Source of the DNA: an uncultured Ruthenibacterium sp.
Lineage (GTDB): Bacteria; Bacillota; Clostridia; Oscillospirales; Ruminococcaceae
Direction of reading: 5' to 3'
Length of the DNA stretch: 64,000 bases
NCBI GenBank assembly: GCA_944386555.1
Contig: CALXBN010000018.1
Location: forward strand, 62,001-126,000
Part shown: positions 8,354-17,465 of the stretch, piece after piece
Position numbering within the stretch: the stretch's first letter is position 1
Layout of the letters: every line of letters starts with the position of its first letter
The notes under the pieces: model-generated
What the model was told of the DNA's origin: nothing
Databases searched by the model: none
The model's input: only the letters and a program-made list of their open reading frames with translations
Position numbers and translations under genes: made by a program

Positions 8354-8725
8354 TTAAAACAGTGTGCAATACATATGTTCCAACAGCCGCAGCTGTCGAA
8401 TGGTTTTATCCGCTTCACTGCAAAGGTCATACAGGCTTTCCCGGTTGGCATATGCGGACAGCCCGTGCAGGCTGACGGAGATCTCCGCTACGGCTTCACG
8501 GCGCATGAACATCTCCAGTCCGTGGGCGCATTTGTCAAAGTCCTCCGCCGTTTCCAGGGCCTTTTGGCCTGCCTTTTTATAGTCGCCGGATCGGGCACAG
8601 GCGGCCAGATCCTCCAGCTGCAGGATCGTCCGTTCGGTGGCGCGGTGTACCCAAATATGGCCGGCCAGCGACAATGCAATCACTGCCGCCATGATGACCC
8701 AGGCGGCGCGCACGCGGGCTTTCAT
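8354..8725 (-). CDS. DUF4363-like membrane-anchored protein, 123 aa
   Basis: Short protein with one N-terminal membrane segment (AAWVIMAAVIALSLAGHIWV) and a helical extracytoplasmic domain rich in Leu/Ala/Glu. It matches the character of DUF4363 proteins, which often sit next to DUF421 genes in Clostridia. The start at 8725 is chosen because its ATG overlaps the DUF421 stop as ATGA, showing translational coupling; longer in-frame starts would run into that gene. It was probably made together with the DUF421 protein as a membrane pair. The biochemical function is unknown. Confidence 0.72.
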   Translation of the reverse strand: MKARVRAAWVIMAAVIALSLAGHIWVHRATERTILQLEDLAACARSGDYKKAGQKALETAEDFDKCAHGLEMFMRREAVAEISVSLHGLSAYANRESLYDLCSEADKTIRQLRLLEHMYCTLF

Positions 8726-9399
8726 GCCCGCTCCTTTCGGATCAGGGTCAGCTTTTTCTTCTTGTTGCACAGCAACAGGTAAATCTCTGTGACAGGACAT
8801 CCCATCCTTTTGCAGCAGGCGGCCAGCCAATGTTCATTTACGCCGCAGCGCCGCAGGTGATCATGAATGATGTGCCCGTTGACCACGACAGGCAGTGACG
8901 GCGGCTCCGAGGCGGAAGCGGGCAGCTTCAAGTCCCCGTTGGTTGGGGTTTCTGCCGCAAATTTCTTTTTGACGCTGACAGAACCGTTGGTCTCCACGAC
9001 GGCCAACTCAACATCCGACAGTTCAAAAATATCCTTGCTGCGAAGCGCTTCCAGCAGATCATCCGCCGTAAAACGCAAATCCCGCATCTGCGCCTGATCC
9101 AGTTTCCCGTTCTGCACAATGATCCGCGGCGAACCGGAGAGGATTTGCTCGGCGCGTCGGCTTTTCATGCACAGGGCCGACAGCAGGATCTCCAGCGATA
9201 CAATGACGAATACCGGCACCAGGCTGGAGAGGATTGGCATCTCCGGCGATTCAATGGAGATGGAGGCCAGGTTGGAGATCAAGATTGTAGAAACCAGCTC
9301 CGATGGCTGCAGCTCACCCAGCTGCTTTTTGCCCATCAGGCGCATGGCCAGGATGATCAGGAAATAAACGATGAATGTGCGCAGCAGCAGCAACGCCAT
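8722..9399 (-). CDS. DUF421 (YetF-family) membrane protein
   Basis: 225 residues. Three hydrophobic N-terminal segments (LLLRTFIVYFLIILAMRLMG; ELVSTILISNLASISI; LVPVFVIVSLEILLSALCM) precede two soluble YetF modules, with typical sentences GSPRIIVQNGKLDQAQMRDL and DDLLEALRSKDIF. DUF421 proteins of Bacillus (YetF relatives, 2Duf of spoVA-2mob) are spore inner-membrane proteins linked to spore resistance; that is family knowledge, not proof here. ATG 9399 is chosen for GGGGGAGG ahead of it. It is divergent from gerA with an 85-bp intergenic region holding a dyad, and coupled to DUF4363. Confidence 0.85.
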   Translation of the reverse strand: MALLLLRTFIVYFLIILAMRLMGKKQLGELQPSELVSTILISNLASISIESPEMPILSSLVPVFVIVSLEILLSALCMKSRRAEQILSGSPRIIVQNGKLDQAQMRDLRFTADDLLEALRSKDIFELSDVELAVVETNGSVSVKKKFAAETPTNGDLKLPASASEPPSLPVVVNGHIIHDHLRRCGVNEHWLAACCKRMGCPVTEIYLLLCNKKKKLTLIRKERA

Positions 9400-9431
9400 A
9401 GCGCCTCCCCCTTTCATGGGGAATATGCCCC

Positions 9432-9450
9432 GTTTGAATGAATTTCAAAC
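9432..9450. repeat. Inverted repeat in the DUF421/gerA intergenic region
   Basis: GTTTGAA, TGAAT, TTCAAAC: a perfect 7-bp dyad with a 5-bp spacer. It covers the -35 of the sigma-G promoter and lies between two divergent operons, so it could be an operator for a sporulation regulator. Confidence 0.5.
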
Positions 9451-9464
9451 ATCCCGCCATACTA
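9435..9464 (+). promoter_or_regulatory. Sigma-G (forespore) promoter of the gerA operon
   Basis: -35 TGAATG (9435-9440), 17-bp spacer, -10 CATACTA (9458-9464). The -10 is an exact match to the known sigma-G consensus and the -35 matches 5 of 6. It lies 20 bases before the gerA start, fitting forespore expression of germinant receptors. Confidence 0.75.
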
Positions 9465-9484
9465 ACGGTAAGGAGGGAATGCAT

Positions 9485-10960
9485 ATGCAACAGCCCCTGA
9501 CCGCCAGCCTGGCGAAAAACAAAGCCGCATTGCGAACCATGTTCGGCGAAACAATCGACTTATACACCAAAGAGATCCGGCTGTTCGGGTTTCCATGCTG
9601 CATCTGCCTGTTTGAGGGGCTTTCCAGCATTGAACGGCTGTGGATCATGATGCTGGATATTCTCTCCAGACCGCCCGAATCGCAGCCGCCCGCCAGCCCG
9701 CAGGCGCTGTTTGATTTTGTACTGTACCGCACCGCCATTCCGCTGGAGGCCAATACGGTGGAAGACCTGGACGGTGTGCGCAGGCAGATCACCGCCGGTG
9801 CCTGCGTGATTTTGGTGGACGGCGTATCGAAGGCTCTGGTGATTTCCAGCCAGAGCATGCAGTTCCGCTCGGTATCCGAACCCAGCGGAGAGGGGAATAT
9901 CCGCGGCTCCCGCGAAGGGTTTATTGAGCTTCTGCGGGTCAACATCAGCCTGGTGCGCCGGCTGGTGCGCAGCGGGAACCTGACGGTAGAGACTTTGACA
10001 GTAGGCCGGCGTACCCTGACGGAGGCCGCGCTGCTGTATGACCGGGAGCGGGTATCCGGCCGCCTGCTGGATACTGTACGCGGCCGCCTGCAGCGCGCCA
10101 GTCTGCCTTTTGTGTTCGACAGCGGCTATCTGGCCGGCTTTGTACAAAAAAGCCGGTTTTCATTTTTTCAGTCGGTGGGTTATACCGAGCGGCCGGATAC
10201 CGCGGCAGCCAAACTGTGCGAAGGAAAATTGATCCTGCTGGTGAACGGGAGCCCGTTTGCCATGATACTGCCGTATTTTTTCACCGAAAACTTTCAAAGT
10301 ATGGACGATTATGCGGAAAAAGCTTATTTTGCCACACTGATCCGCCTGTTTCGCTATGCTTCATTTTTGCTGGCCGTGCTTTTGCCGGGAGTTTTTGTCT
10401 CGGTGGCGAACTTTACGCCGGAGCTGCTGCCGCCCCAGCTGATGTACAAAGTTGCTTCGGCGGAACAGGCTACGCCGCTGCCGCTGTTTATGGAGGCGCT
10501 GCTGGTCAATTTTTTGCTGGAGATCATTCGGGAAGCCGGCCTGCGCCTTCCCAGGCCTATCGGGCACGCTGTAAGCCTGGTGGCAGCGCTGATCATTGGC
10601 GATGCGGCTGTAAGCGCCGGCCTGCTGGGCACACCGCTGGTAATCGTTTCCGCCTTGACGGCTCTGTGTACTTTTGTCGTTCCCAATTTGTATGAACCGG
10701 TCATCGTTCTTCGCATCCTGTTTATCCTTGCCGGCGGCATCCTGGGGCCGGTGGGCGTTGCCGTTCTCTTCTTCTGCATGGTATTGGGCATGTGTGAAAT
10801 GAATGCTTTCGGTATTCCGTATATGGCGCCGGCCGCTACCCAAGCCAAAGCTTTTCTGCGCGACGGCCTGCTGCGCAGCGGATGGCAGACACTGGCAAAG
10901 GCGGACTTTACCGTGGGAGATTTGCAGCAAAAAGTCCCGGAACAGGAGGGGAACCCATGA
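9485..10960 (+). CDS. gerA: Spore germination protein GerA-family A subunit
   Basis: 491-residue A subunit of a germinant receptor in the spore inner membrane. A long cytoplasmic N-terminal region (to about 240) is followed by a hydrophobic half with four to five membrane segments (ASFLLAVLLPGVFVSVANF; AVSLVAALIIGDAAVSAGLL; TPLVIVSALTALCTFVVPNL; ILFILAGGILGPVGVAVLFF). The family motif PLPLFMEALLVNFLLEIIREAGLRLP is seen around 360-385. Of two close ATGs, 9485 is preferred because AAGGAGGG lies 7 bases upstream. The stop overlaps gerB (ATGA). The germinant is unknown. Confidence 0.95.
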   Translation: MQQPLTASLAKNKAALRTMFGETIDLYTKEIRLFGFPCCICLFEGLSSIERLWIMMLDILSRPPESQPPASPQALFDFVLYRTAIPLEANTVEDLDGVRRQITAGACVILVDGVSKALVISSQSMQFRSVSEPSGEGNIRGSREGFIELLRVNISLVRRLVRSGNLTVETLTVGRRTLTEAALLYDRERVSGRLLDTVRGRLQRASLPFVFDSGYLAGFVQKSRFSFFQSVGYTERPDTAAAKLCEGKLILLVNGSPFAMILPYFFTENFQSMDDYAEKAYFATLIRLFRYASFLLAVLLPGVFVSVANFTPELLPPQLMYKVASAEQATPLPLFMEALLVNFLLEIIREAGLRLPRPIGHAVSLVAALIIGDAAVSAGLLGTPLVIVSALTALCTFVVPNLYEPVIVLRILFILAGGILGPVGVAVLFFCMVLGMCEMNAFGIPYMAPAATQAKAFLRDGLLRSGWQTLAKADFTVGDLQQKVPEQEGNP

Positions 10961-12033
10961 ATGCGCTGCAAGAACATTTTTCGGCAAAGGGATTGGGGCG
11001 GGTATTCCTGCTGTCCCTTCTGGCAGATCTTGTGATCCGGCCTTTTGGACAGGGCCGTGCAAGTACCGCACAGCAGATGATACCGGCAGCATTGCTCACC
11101 ACTGCGGTGACCCTGGCGCTGACGGCACCGCTGCTGTCCATGGCCCGGCAGGCTGTGCTGAATCCCGCAGAGGGCGGTGTGCCGGGTGTGCAGAAATTGC
11201 TTCGCTGTGGTTTGCTGGGCCTGCTGACTGTGTTATTTGCGATGGGCGGCGGAGAAGGGATTGTGCGGGCCGGAGGATTCCTGCGCTATGTAAGTTCAGA
11301 CCCTCTTGCGGACGGGGTTGTGTATGTGCTGCTTCTGGCGGCCTGCGCTTATGCCATGTGGTGCGGCCCGCAGGCACAGGCCCGTGCTGCCGGTCCGCTG
11401 CTGTGCCTGTTTTTTGCCTCGGCTGCGCTGGTGATCATTTCCAACGCCGGAGCCATGCGCGCCGAAAACCTGCCGGCGCAGCCGTTTGACGGCGCTGCCG
11501 TGGCGGAAACGGCGTTGAATGGGTTCCGTTTTCCCGCGGAATTGGCGCTTTTTTTCTTTTTTGCACCGCCTGCAGAGGGGAATCTGCTGCGGCATTACCG
11601 GCAGTCGCTCTGGGGGCTGTGCTTTGTCTATATTGCGCTGACATTGACAGCCGGGTTGGTGCTGGGCAGCCAGATGCAGGCGCAGTCGCAGCCGGTTCAC
11701 ACATTGGCGAGGCTGGGTCATCTGTCGGTCTTCCGCCGTCTGGACGCGCTGCACGACGGCGTTTGGACACTGGCGGCGCTGGCAAAGGCAGCGGCTTTTG
11801 CCTCCGGCCTGCGCCAGGCAGCGGGACTTCTGCTGCCGCAGCGCCGGCGGCGCTGGGCAGGCGGATGTGCCTTGGCGGCACTGGCTGCAGGCACCTGCGC
11901 ATGTGCCTCTCTGCCATACGCCGCCGCAGAGGGAATTTTGACCGTATTGACGGCACTGGCCATGGGGGCGATGGGGATGCTGGGGGCACTGTACACGAAA
12001 GGAGGGGCGGGCCATGGGTGTCAGACGGCGTAA
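10957..12033 (+). CDS. gerB: Spore germination protein GerA-family B subunit (permease-like)
   Basis: 358 residues, very hydrophobic with about ten membrane helices, as in the APC-superfamily GerAB subunits that bind the germinant. The start ATG 10957 overlaps the gerA stop (ATGA), with AGGAGGGG upstream. The sequence is Ala/Leu-rich and diverged from Bacillus GerAB, so the call leans on size, topology and gene order A-B-C. The last 20 bases overlap gerC. Confidence 0.88.
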   Translation: MNALQEHFSAKGLGRVFLLSLLADLVIRPFGQGRASTAQQMIPAALLTTAVTLALTAPLLSMARQAVLNPAEGGVPGVQKLLRCGLLGLLTVLFAMGGGEGIVRAGGFLRYVSSDPLADGVVYVLLLAACAYAMWCGPQAQARAAGPLLCLFFASAALVIISNAGAMRAENLPAQPFDGAAVAETALNGFRFPAELALFFFFAPPAEGNLLRHYRQSLWGLCFVYIALTLTAGLVLGSQMQAQSQPVHTLARLGHLSVFRRLDALHDGVWTLAALAKAAAFASGLRQAAGLLLPQRRRRWAGGCALAALAAGTCACASLPYAAAEGILTVLTALAMGAMGMLGALYTKGGAGHGCQTA

Positions 12034-13090
12034 CCGCGCATGGCTGGCAGCCGGGCTGATGATGTTTATCCTGTCGTCCTGCGGCGGCATCAGCATGGGG
12101 GACCGGGCCATCGTTAAAGCTGTGTACCTCAACGAAGAAGAAGGCCGTATCCAGGCGGCGCTGGCCGTGTTTCAATGCGGCCCCAGCGCCGATACGGCGG
12201 CCGTGGCCGAGCAGGCGAGAATCTATACCGGGGAGGGCGAAACGGTAGATGAAGCGCTGTATTGTGCTGAACGTGCGCAGAACAAACGCCCCTTTTACGC
12301 GCAGAACGAACTGCTGCTGCTGGGGCCGGGCACCGTGCGCAAGGACATTTCGCCGTACTTGCGCTTCTTTGAACAGGAAAATGCTGCGCGTCCCAATATG
12401 GCTGTATTCCTGACCACGCTCTCTCTGGATGCGTTCTACGCCTGTGAGGATCGTATGAGCCAGGTGGTGGGCGGCGCGCAGCGTATTGCCGACGGGAAAA
12501 CCCAGGATGCCGGCGCCTATCGAACCATTACTGAAGCAGCCCCCGGCAGCGGACAGGCGCACGGCTGGCTGCCCGTATTATCTTTCAGCCCGTTGCAGAA
12601 CGGCTTTATTGGCGTGCGCAGCCTGGTGCTGCTGCGTGATGGAAAGGCGGACGGCCTTCTGCAGGATGAAATGATGCAGATGGCGCTGGTACTGGCGGGC
12701 AAAACCCGGCGGATTACGCTTGCCGGCGAACTGGGCGGAGAGGGCTTTACCATGATTACCCAGCCGCTGCGGATGGTAAAAACAGTCGGCGAGAGTGCAC
12801 AGCAAATGAGCTTGAAGCTGACCGGCGCCGTTGAGGAGCTGACGGTCGGTGGGCGGGCGTCTTCGGATGAACAGATGAGAAGCCGGCTGGAACCGCTGAA
12901 CCGCTATTTGCAGGAACTGCTGCAGGATCTGATGGCCGATACCTTTGGCCGGGGCAATGATGCTTTTGGCCTGTCCTGGTGGATGCGGGCGCAAAATGCC
13001 GCTGCCGTGGAACAGCTGGCGCAGCAGGGCCTGCTATACGATGCAGGGCGCATAACCGTACAGGTTTCGTTGTATGCATTGCAGCAGTAG
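12014..13090 (+). CDS. gerC: Spore germination lipoprotein GerA-family C subunit
   Basis: 358-residue Ger(x)C lipoprotein. The signal peptide ends in a lipobox ILSSC with Cys23 as the lipidation site. The following GDRAIVKAVYLNEEEGRIQ corresponds to the first Ger(x)C domain. The C-terminal domain carries the family pattern ending VEQLAQQGLLYDAGRITVQVSLYAL. It completes the A-B-C receptor and overlaps gerB by 20 bases. A shared hairpin at 13107 ends the operon. Confidence 0.93.
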   Translation: MGVRRRNRAWLAAGLMMFILSSCGGISMGDRAIVKAVYLNEEEGRIQAALAVFQCGPSADTAAVAEQARIYTGEGETVDEALYCAERAQNKRPFYAQNELLLLGPGTVRKDISPYLRFFEQENAARPNMAVFLTTLSLDAFYACEDRMSQVVGGAQRIADGKTQDAGAYRTITEAAPGSGQAHGWLPVLSFSPLQNGFIGVRSLVLLRDGKADGLLQDEMMQMALVLAGKTRRITLAGELGGEGFTMITQPLRMVKTVGESAQQMSLKLTGAVEELTVGGRASSDEQMRSRLEPLNRYLQELLQDLMADTFGRGNDAFGLSWWMRAQNAAAVEQLAQQGLLYDAGRITVQVSLYALQQ

Positions 13091-13106
13091 ACGAAGCGGG
13101 AACGCC

Positions 13107-13137
13107 AAAAAAGAGGCCCGGGGATTCCCGGGCCTTT
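13107..13137. terminator. Shared terminator between gerC and the GT4 gene
   Basis: AAAAAAGAGGCCCGGG, GATT, CCCGGGCCTTT. The T-run is six long on the minus strand and only three on the plus strand, so it best serves the minus-strand glycosyltransferase. Confidence 0.75.
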
Positions 13138-13151
13138 GGCCTGCGCAGCAT

Positions 13152-14339
13152 TCAGCGGCGTTTGCTGTGCGGATATTCTGCTATGGCGCGCTCATATACA
13201 TTCAGGACGGCATCTGCAAACTCCTTTTTGCCGTACCGCTGCGAGTAAGCTGTCACGCGCTGGCGGCGCTGTGCACGTTGCTGGCTATCCATAGCCATTT
13301 CCTCGCGCAGAAGCCGGCCGAACTCTTCGGCGGTTTCAAAGGTATCGCCGTTTTCGCCGGAGCTGATTTGATTTTTGTTGAACACATCCAGCCGCTGTAC
13401 AACGTACAGGCCGCTGGCGGTGGCTTCCAGCATGGAAATGGAATTCATCTCCGATAAGGACGCGGTGGTGAACAGGTCGCAGGCATGATAATAAGGCGGA
13501 ATGGCACCGTGTTCCACACGTCCCAGCAATTTGACCTGGCGCTCCAGCCCCAAAGTGTGCACCCGGTGCTGCAGCGATTCTTTTTCCGGGCCGTCGCCGA
13601 TGATGAACAGTTTATACCGTTCGTCGCCGCCCACTTCCCGGGCCAGCATATCCAGCAGTACATCAATGGATTTTTCTTTGCCCAAACGGCCGACAAAGCA
13701 CATCGACACATCACCCGGGCGGATTCCCAAAGAGGTGCGCAGCTCCGCCACGGCCGCGGGGTCAACGTTCTCCGGCAAGAAGTCAGAAAGGTCCACAGTA
13801 TTGGGAATCACGTTGATATGGCGCTCCACCCCGCAGCGGCGCAGATATTCTACAACCTTTACAGACGGCCCGATCACTTCGGTGGCGCGCTGGGCCACTT
13901 TGCGGATATAGAAATGGGCAGCCGGCTTGACAACTTTCTGCCCGGCTTTGTGCGGCGCAATGTAGAACAGGTAGTCATCGTACATGGTGTGCAGGGTGTA
14001 TACCATCGGCTTGTTCAGCTTTTTCGCACACAGCTGGCCGAAAATGCCGATGCTGAACTCCGTTTGAATGTGGATGATATCCGGAGCAAACTGGCGCACG
14101 ATTTCATACCGTTCCCGATTCACCGGGCTGGTGAGCCCCGCGCCGTAAATCCGTTTGAGCAGGATCGAAGGGCAGTACAGCACGCCGTCTTTCAGGGTGT
14201 GCTGCTTGTGGCGGGGACTGGCCGTGACAATCAGCACCTGGTGGCCGCGTTCTTCCAGGCATTCACGCAGGGTTTGAATATGGGTGACGACGCCGCTGAT
14301 GTAGGGGAAATAGGTTTCAGTGAAAATCGCGATGCGCAT
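13152..14339 (-). CDS. Glycosyltransferase family 4
   Basis: 395-residue GT-B fold enzyme. The N-terminus MRIAIFTETYFPYISGVVTH is typical of GT4 enzymes that build glycolipids (diacylglycerol glucosyltransferase/PimB-like). The C-terminal nucleotide-sugar domain shows FVGRLGKEKSIDVLL and FTTASLSEMNSISMLEATASG, in which the usual E-x7-E motif reads E...E. It lacks membrane helices and probably acts at the inner face of the membrane, using a UDP- or GDP-sugar. The acceptor is unknown; membrane glycolipid is the likeliest. SD AAAGGAGG lies before ATG 14339. A TATACT at 14402-14407 on the minus strand may be its -10, but no good -35 is seen. Confidence 0.87.
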   Translation of the reverse strand: MRIAIFTETYFPYISGVVTHIQTLRECLEERGHQVLIVTASPRHKQHTLKDGVLYCPSILLKRIYGAGLTSPVNRERYEIVRQFAPDIIHIQTEFSIGIFGQLCAKKLNKPMVYTLHTMYDDYLFYIAPHKAGQKVVKPAAHFYIRKVAQRATEVIGPSVKVVEYLRRCGVERHINVIPNTVDLSDFLPENVDPAAVAELRTSLGIRPGDVSMCFVGRLGKEKSIDVLLDMLAREVGGDERYKLFIIGDGPEKESLQHRVHTLGLERQVKLLGRVEHGAIPPYYHACDLFTTASLSEMNSISMLEATASGLYVVQRLDVFNKNQISSGENGDTFETAEEFGRLLREEMAMDSQQRAQRRQRVTAYSQRYGKKEFADAVLNVYERAIAEYPHSKRR

Positions 14340-14488
14340 ACTTACGTCCTCCTTTATGAACGCCGGAACGGGCCGGCGTACAAAGCTCCGGGATTGAGCT
14401 TAGTATACCAAATTCACGGCAAAAAAGAAAGTGTCCCATGGGTAAAACAAATTGTCGGCTGTCCTTACCCCTGGTGCCTCAAAGATAA

Positions 14489-14517
14489 TTGCCATCCGGC
14501 TACGTTTATATTATAAT
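14489..14517 (+). promoter_or_regulatory. Sigma-A promoter of the hprK operon
   Basis: TTGCCA (14489-14494), 17-bp spacer, TATAAT (14512-14517). The rest of the 14340-14582 gap shows no further structure I can support. Confidence 0.82.
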
Positions 14518-14582
14518 ATATTCTAACATAGATCACTGCAGTATTCCGCAGCTTGCCCCGGCAAGAGAAAGGACGTGTTCCC

Positions 14583-15518
14583 ATGTCGCAATTCAGCGTT
14601 ACTCTGGATAAAATCGTCAAAGAGATCGGCCTGGAGGTACTGTATACGCCGGCCGAACTGAAAAGCATCCCAATTTACACCGCGGAAGTAAATCGCCCGG
14701 GGCTGCTGCTTTCCGGGTATGAATCTTATTTCGACCCCACCCGGATCCAGCTGCTGGGCAATATGGAAAAGGGCTATTTGGGAACGATGGCCGAACCCGT
14801 GCGCCAGGAGGCGCTGCATCGGCTGCTGGCCAAGTGCCCGCCGGCCATTATCATCACCCATGGGGCCGAGCCGTATGAGGAGACCCGCCAGTATGCTGCA
14901 GAGTTCAAGGTGCCGCTGCTGCGCTCCACGGCCAGCACGTCCGGTACGATGGGCCGGCTGATCTCTTATCTGTCCACCGAACTGGCGCCCCGCATCACGC
15001 GGCATGGCGTACTGGTGGAAGTGTACGGTGAAGGGATCCTGATTTTGGGCGAAAGCGGCGTTGGGAAAAGTGAAACGGCGGTGGAGCTGGTCAAACGCGG
15101 CCACCGGCTGATTGCCGATGACGCCGTGGAACTGCGCCGCGTTTCCGACCGGACATTGGTGGGCACCAGCCCGGAAAATATCCGCTATTTTATGGAGCTG
15201 CGCGGCGTCGGCTTTATCAATGTTGCTCGCCTGTTTGGCTCTGGTGCGGTAAAGCTGTCCGAAAAAGTTGATCTGGTTGTAAAGCTGGAACCCTGGGACA
15301 AAACCAAGAATTACAGCCGCACCGGCCTGGAAACGGAGACCACCGATATTCTGGGCCTGAAAATCCCCAGTACAACCATCCCCGTAACCCCCGGGCGCAA
15401 TCTGTCGGTCATACTGGAAGCGGCCGCCATCAACAACCGTCAAAAGAAAATGGGATACAATGCCGCGAAAGATCTGTTGGAACGGCTGGGCCTGGAAGAC
15501 GACGTGTCCGGCCGTTGA
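14583..15518 (+). CDS. hprK: HPr kinase/phosphorylase
   Basis: Phosphorylates and dephosphorylates HPr at Ser46, the hub of carbon catabolite control in Firmicutes. It has 311 residues. The P-loop GESGVGKS is at 156-163. The catalytic Asp region IADDAVELRR follows, and the family signature is seen in ELRGVGFINVARLFG and the C-terminal TPGRNLSVILEAAAINNR. ATG 14583 (MSQFSVTLDK) matches usual HprK starts, and AAAGGA precedes it. It heads a long run of same-strand genes through dnaE. Confidence 0.98.
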   Translation: MSQFSVTLDKIVKEIGLEVLYTPAELKSIPIYTAEVNRPGLLLSGYESYFDPTRIQLLGNMEKGYLGTMAEPVRQEALHRLLAKCPPAIIITHGAEPYEETRQYAAEFKVPLLRSTASTSGTMGRLISYLSTELAPRITRHGVLVEVYGEGILILGESGVGKSETAVELVKRGHRLIADDAVELRRVSDRTLVGTSPENIRYFMELRGVGFINVARLFGSGAVKLSEKVDLVVKLEPWDKTKNYSRTGLETETTDILGLKIPSTTIPVTPGRNLSVILEAAAINNRQKKMGYNAAKDLLERLGLEDDVSGR

Positions 15519-15557
15519 CAGGACATACAGGGATTGATCTGTTTGGGAGGGATTGAG

Positions 15558-16520
15558 ATGAAACGGTATACCATTGGCATTGACTTGGGCGGTACCAACA
15601 TTGCCGCCGGCCTGGTGGACGAGGACAACCGCATTTTGGACACCATCTCCCGCAAAACCAATCTGCCCCGTCCGGAAGCAGAAGTGGAGCAGGAGATTGC
15701 CGCCATCTGCATCGAATTGGCTGCACGCAGCCGGCTGGATCTGGCGCAGGACATCGCCTGGATCGGCATTGGCACACCGGGCAGCGTCAACTCCGGTACG
15801 GGCGTTGTCGAGTTCAATGCCAATTTCGGCTATCACAACTGGCACTTGTCGGAGCATATGGCCCGGCTGCTGCCCTGCCGCATTTATATTGAGAATGACG
15901 CCAATGCTGCTGCCTACGGAGAATTCATCGCCGGCGGTGCCAAAGGCGCCAAGTGTGCGGTGGTGATTACTTTGGGAACCGGCATAGGCAGCGGCATCAT
16001 CATCGACGGCAAAATCTTCTCAGGATTCAACTCTGCCGGCGCGGAAATCGGCCACACGGTTATTGAGATCGACGGGCGGCCCTGTATGTGCGGCCGGCGG
16101 GGCTGCTGGGAAAAATATGCCTCGGCCCGCAGCCTGACGGAAGATACGCGCCGGGCGATGCAGGCCCATCCGCTGAACATGATGTGGGACCTGGCGGACG
16201 GAGATTTGAAGCGCGTCAACGCTAAAACGGCGTTTGATGCCATGCGTGCAGGCGATGAATTGGGAACGCATCTGGTGGAGAATTATGTCCATTACGTAGC
16301 CTGCGGACTCATCAATGTCATCAATATTTTTCAGCCGGAGATCATCTGCATCGGCGGCGGTGTGTCTCGGGAGGGGGATACGCTGCTGCAGCCTGTCCAG
16401 CGGCTGGTAGATGCCGAAGACTATGCCCGCACGGGCGACAGCCGCACCAAGATTGTAGCGGCAACGCTGCGCAATGACGCGGGCATCATCGGCGCGGCCA
16501 ACCTGGGGCGGCAATCTTGA
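15558..16520 (+). CDS. ROK-family kinase, probable glucokinase
   Basis: 320 residues. The N-terminal ATP-phosphate motif is DLGGTN (9-14). The sugar-binding/catalytic region END is seen in YIENDANAAAYGEF, and the ROK zinc motif CMCGRRGCWE starts at Cys176. Glucose to glucose-6-phosphate is the most common activity for this branch. Placement between hprK and murB, with pfkA further on, fits sugar metabolism. ATG 15558 is chosen for GGGAGGG upstream. Other hexoses (N-acetylmannosamine, fructose) cannot be excluded. Confidence 0.88.
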   Translation: MKRYTIGIDLGGTNIAAGLVDEDNRILDTISRKTNLPRPEAEVEQEIAAICIELAARSRLDLAQDIAWIGIGTPGSVNSGTGVVEFNANFGYHNWHLSEHMARLLPCRIYIENDANAAAYGEFIAGGAKGAKCAVVITLGTGIGSGIIIDGKIFSGFNSAGAEIGHTVIEIDGRPCMCGRRGCWEKYASARSLTEDTRRAMQAHPLNMMWDLADGDLKRVNAKTAFDAMRAGDELGTHLVENYVHYVACGLINVINIFQPEIICIGGGVSREGDTLLQPVQRLVDAEDYARTGDSRTKIVAATLRNDAGIIGAANLGRQS

Positions 16521-16541
16521 TTCCGAAGGGAAAGACTGGTT

Positions 16542-17444
16542 ATGGATTGGGATACACTGGCAAAAGTATATACCGCAAATGGCATCCCGGCGCTCCGCGG
16601 CCAGGCATTGGCGCCGTATACCACATTTAAGATCGGCGGGCCGGCAGCCCTTTTCTGCCGCCCGGAAACCAATGCTCAGCTGGCAGCCGCATTGCGCTTG
16701 GCAAAAGGGGCCGGCGCACGGGTTTATCTGCTGGGCAAAGGCTCCAATGTGCTGTTTGCCGACGAAGGATTTGACGGGGTGGTCATCCAGATCGGCCCTT
16801 CTATGGGCGGGGTCGAAATACATGGCAGTACGATATGTGCCGGGGCCGGCGAACCGCTGTCCCAGGTGTGCCTGGCGGCAGCCGAAGCCGGCTTGACGGG
16901 GCTGGAGTTTGCCTATGGGATCCCGGGCAGCGTGGGGGGCGCCGTATATATGAATGCAGGCGCCTATGGCGGCGAAATGAAGGATGTGCTGGAGGATGTG
17001 ACGTTCCTGGATGACAGGGGCGGAGAACACACCCTGCCGGCAGGGGAGCTGTGCCTTTCCTACCGCACCTCAATTTTCACCAGCCGGCCCTGGTGCATCC
17101 TGTGCGCCAAGCTGCGTTTATCGCACGGGGACCGGCAGGCTGTCCGCGCGCGCATGGACGAACTGGCGCATCGACGGGCAGAAAAGCAGCCGCTGGACCT
17201 GCCCAGTGCCGGCAGCACCTTCAAACGGCCGGCCGGAGCTTTTGCCGGGGCACTGATCGATCAATGCGGGCTGCGGGGCTATCAGGTGGGCGGTGCCGCC
17301 ATCAGCGAAAAGCACTGCGGCTTTGTGGTCAATCTGGGCGGCGCCACCTGTGCCGATGTGCTGGCACTGACCGATCATGTGCAGGCAGTTGTGCGCCAGA
17401 AAACGGGATATGACCTGGAGCGCGAGGTTCGGGTTGTCCGCTGA
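16542..17444 (+). CDS. murB: UDP-N-acetylenolpyruvoylglucosamine reductase
   Basis: FAD enzyme making UDP-MurNAc from enolpyruvyl-UDP-GlcNAc with NADPH, the second step of peptidoglycan precursor synthesis. It has 300 residues. FAD-binding segments are TFKIGGPAALFCRP, LGKGSNVLFADEGFDGVVI and GIPGSVGGAVYMNAGAYGGEM. The catalytic serine lies in PSAGSTFKRP. It sits 21 bases after the ROK kinase and 21 before rapZ, in the familiar clostridial order murB-rapZ-whiA. Confidence 0.97.
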   Translation: MDWDTLAKVYTANGIPALRGQALAPYTTFKIGGPAALFCRPETNAQLAAALRLAKGAGARVYLLGKGSNVLFADEGFDGVVIQIGPSMGGVEIHGSTICAGAGEPLSQVCLAAAEAGLTGLEFAYGIPGSVGGAVYMNAGAYGGEMKDVLEDVTFLDDRGGEHTLPAGELCLSYRTSIFTSRPWCILCAKLRLSHGDRQAVRARMDELAHRRAEKQPLDLPSAGSTFKRPAGAFAGALIDQCGLRGYQVGGAAISEKHCGFVVNLGGATCADVLALTDHVQAVVRQKTGYDLEREVRVVR

Positions 17445-17465
17445 AAGCGGGGGAGGAATGGGAAA

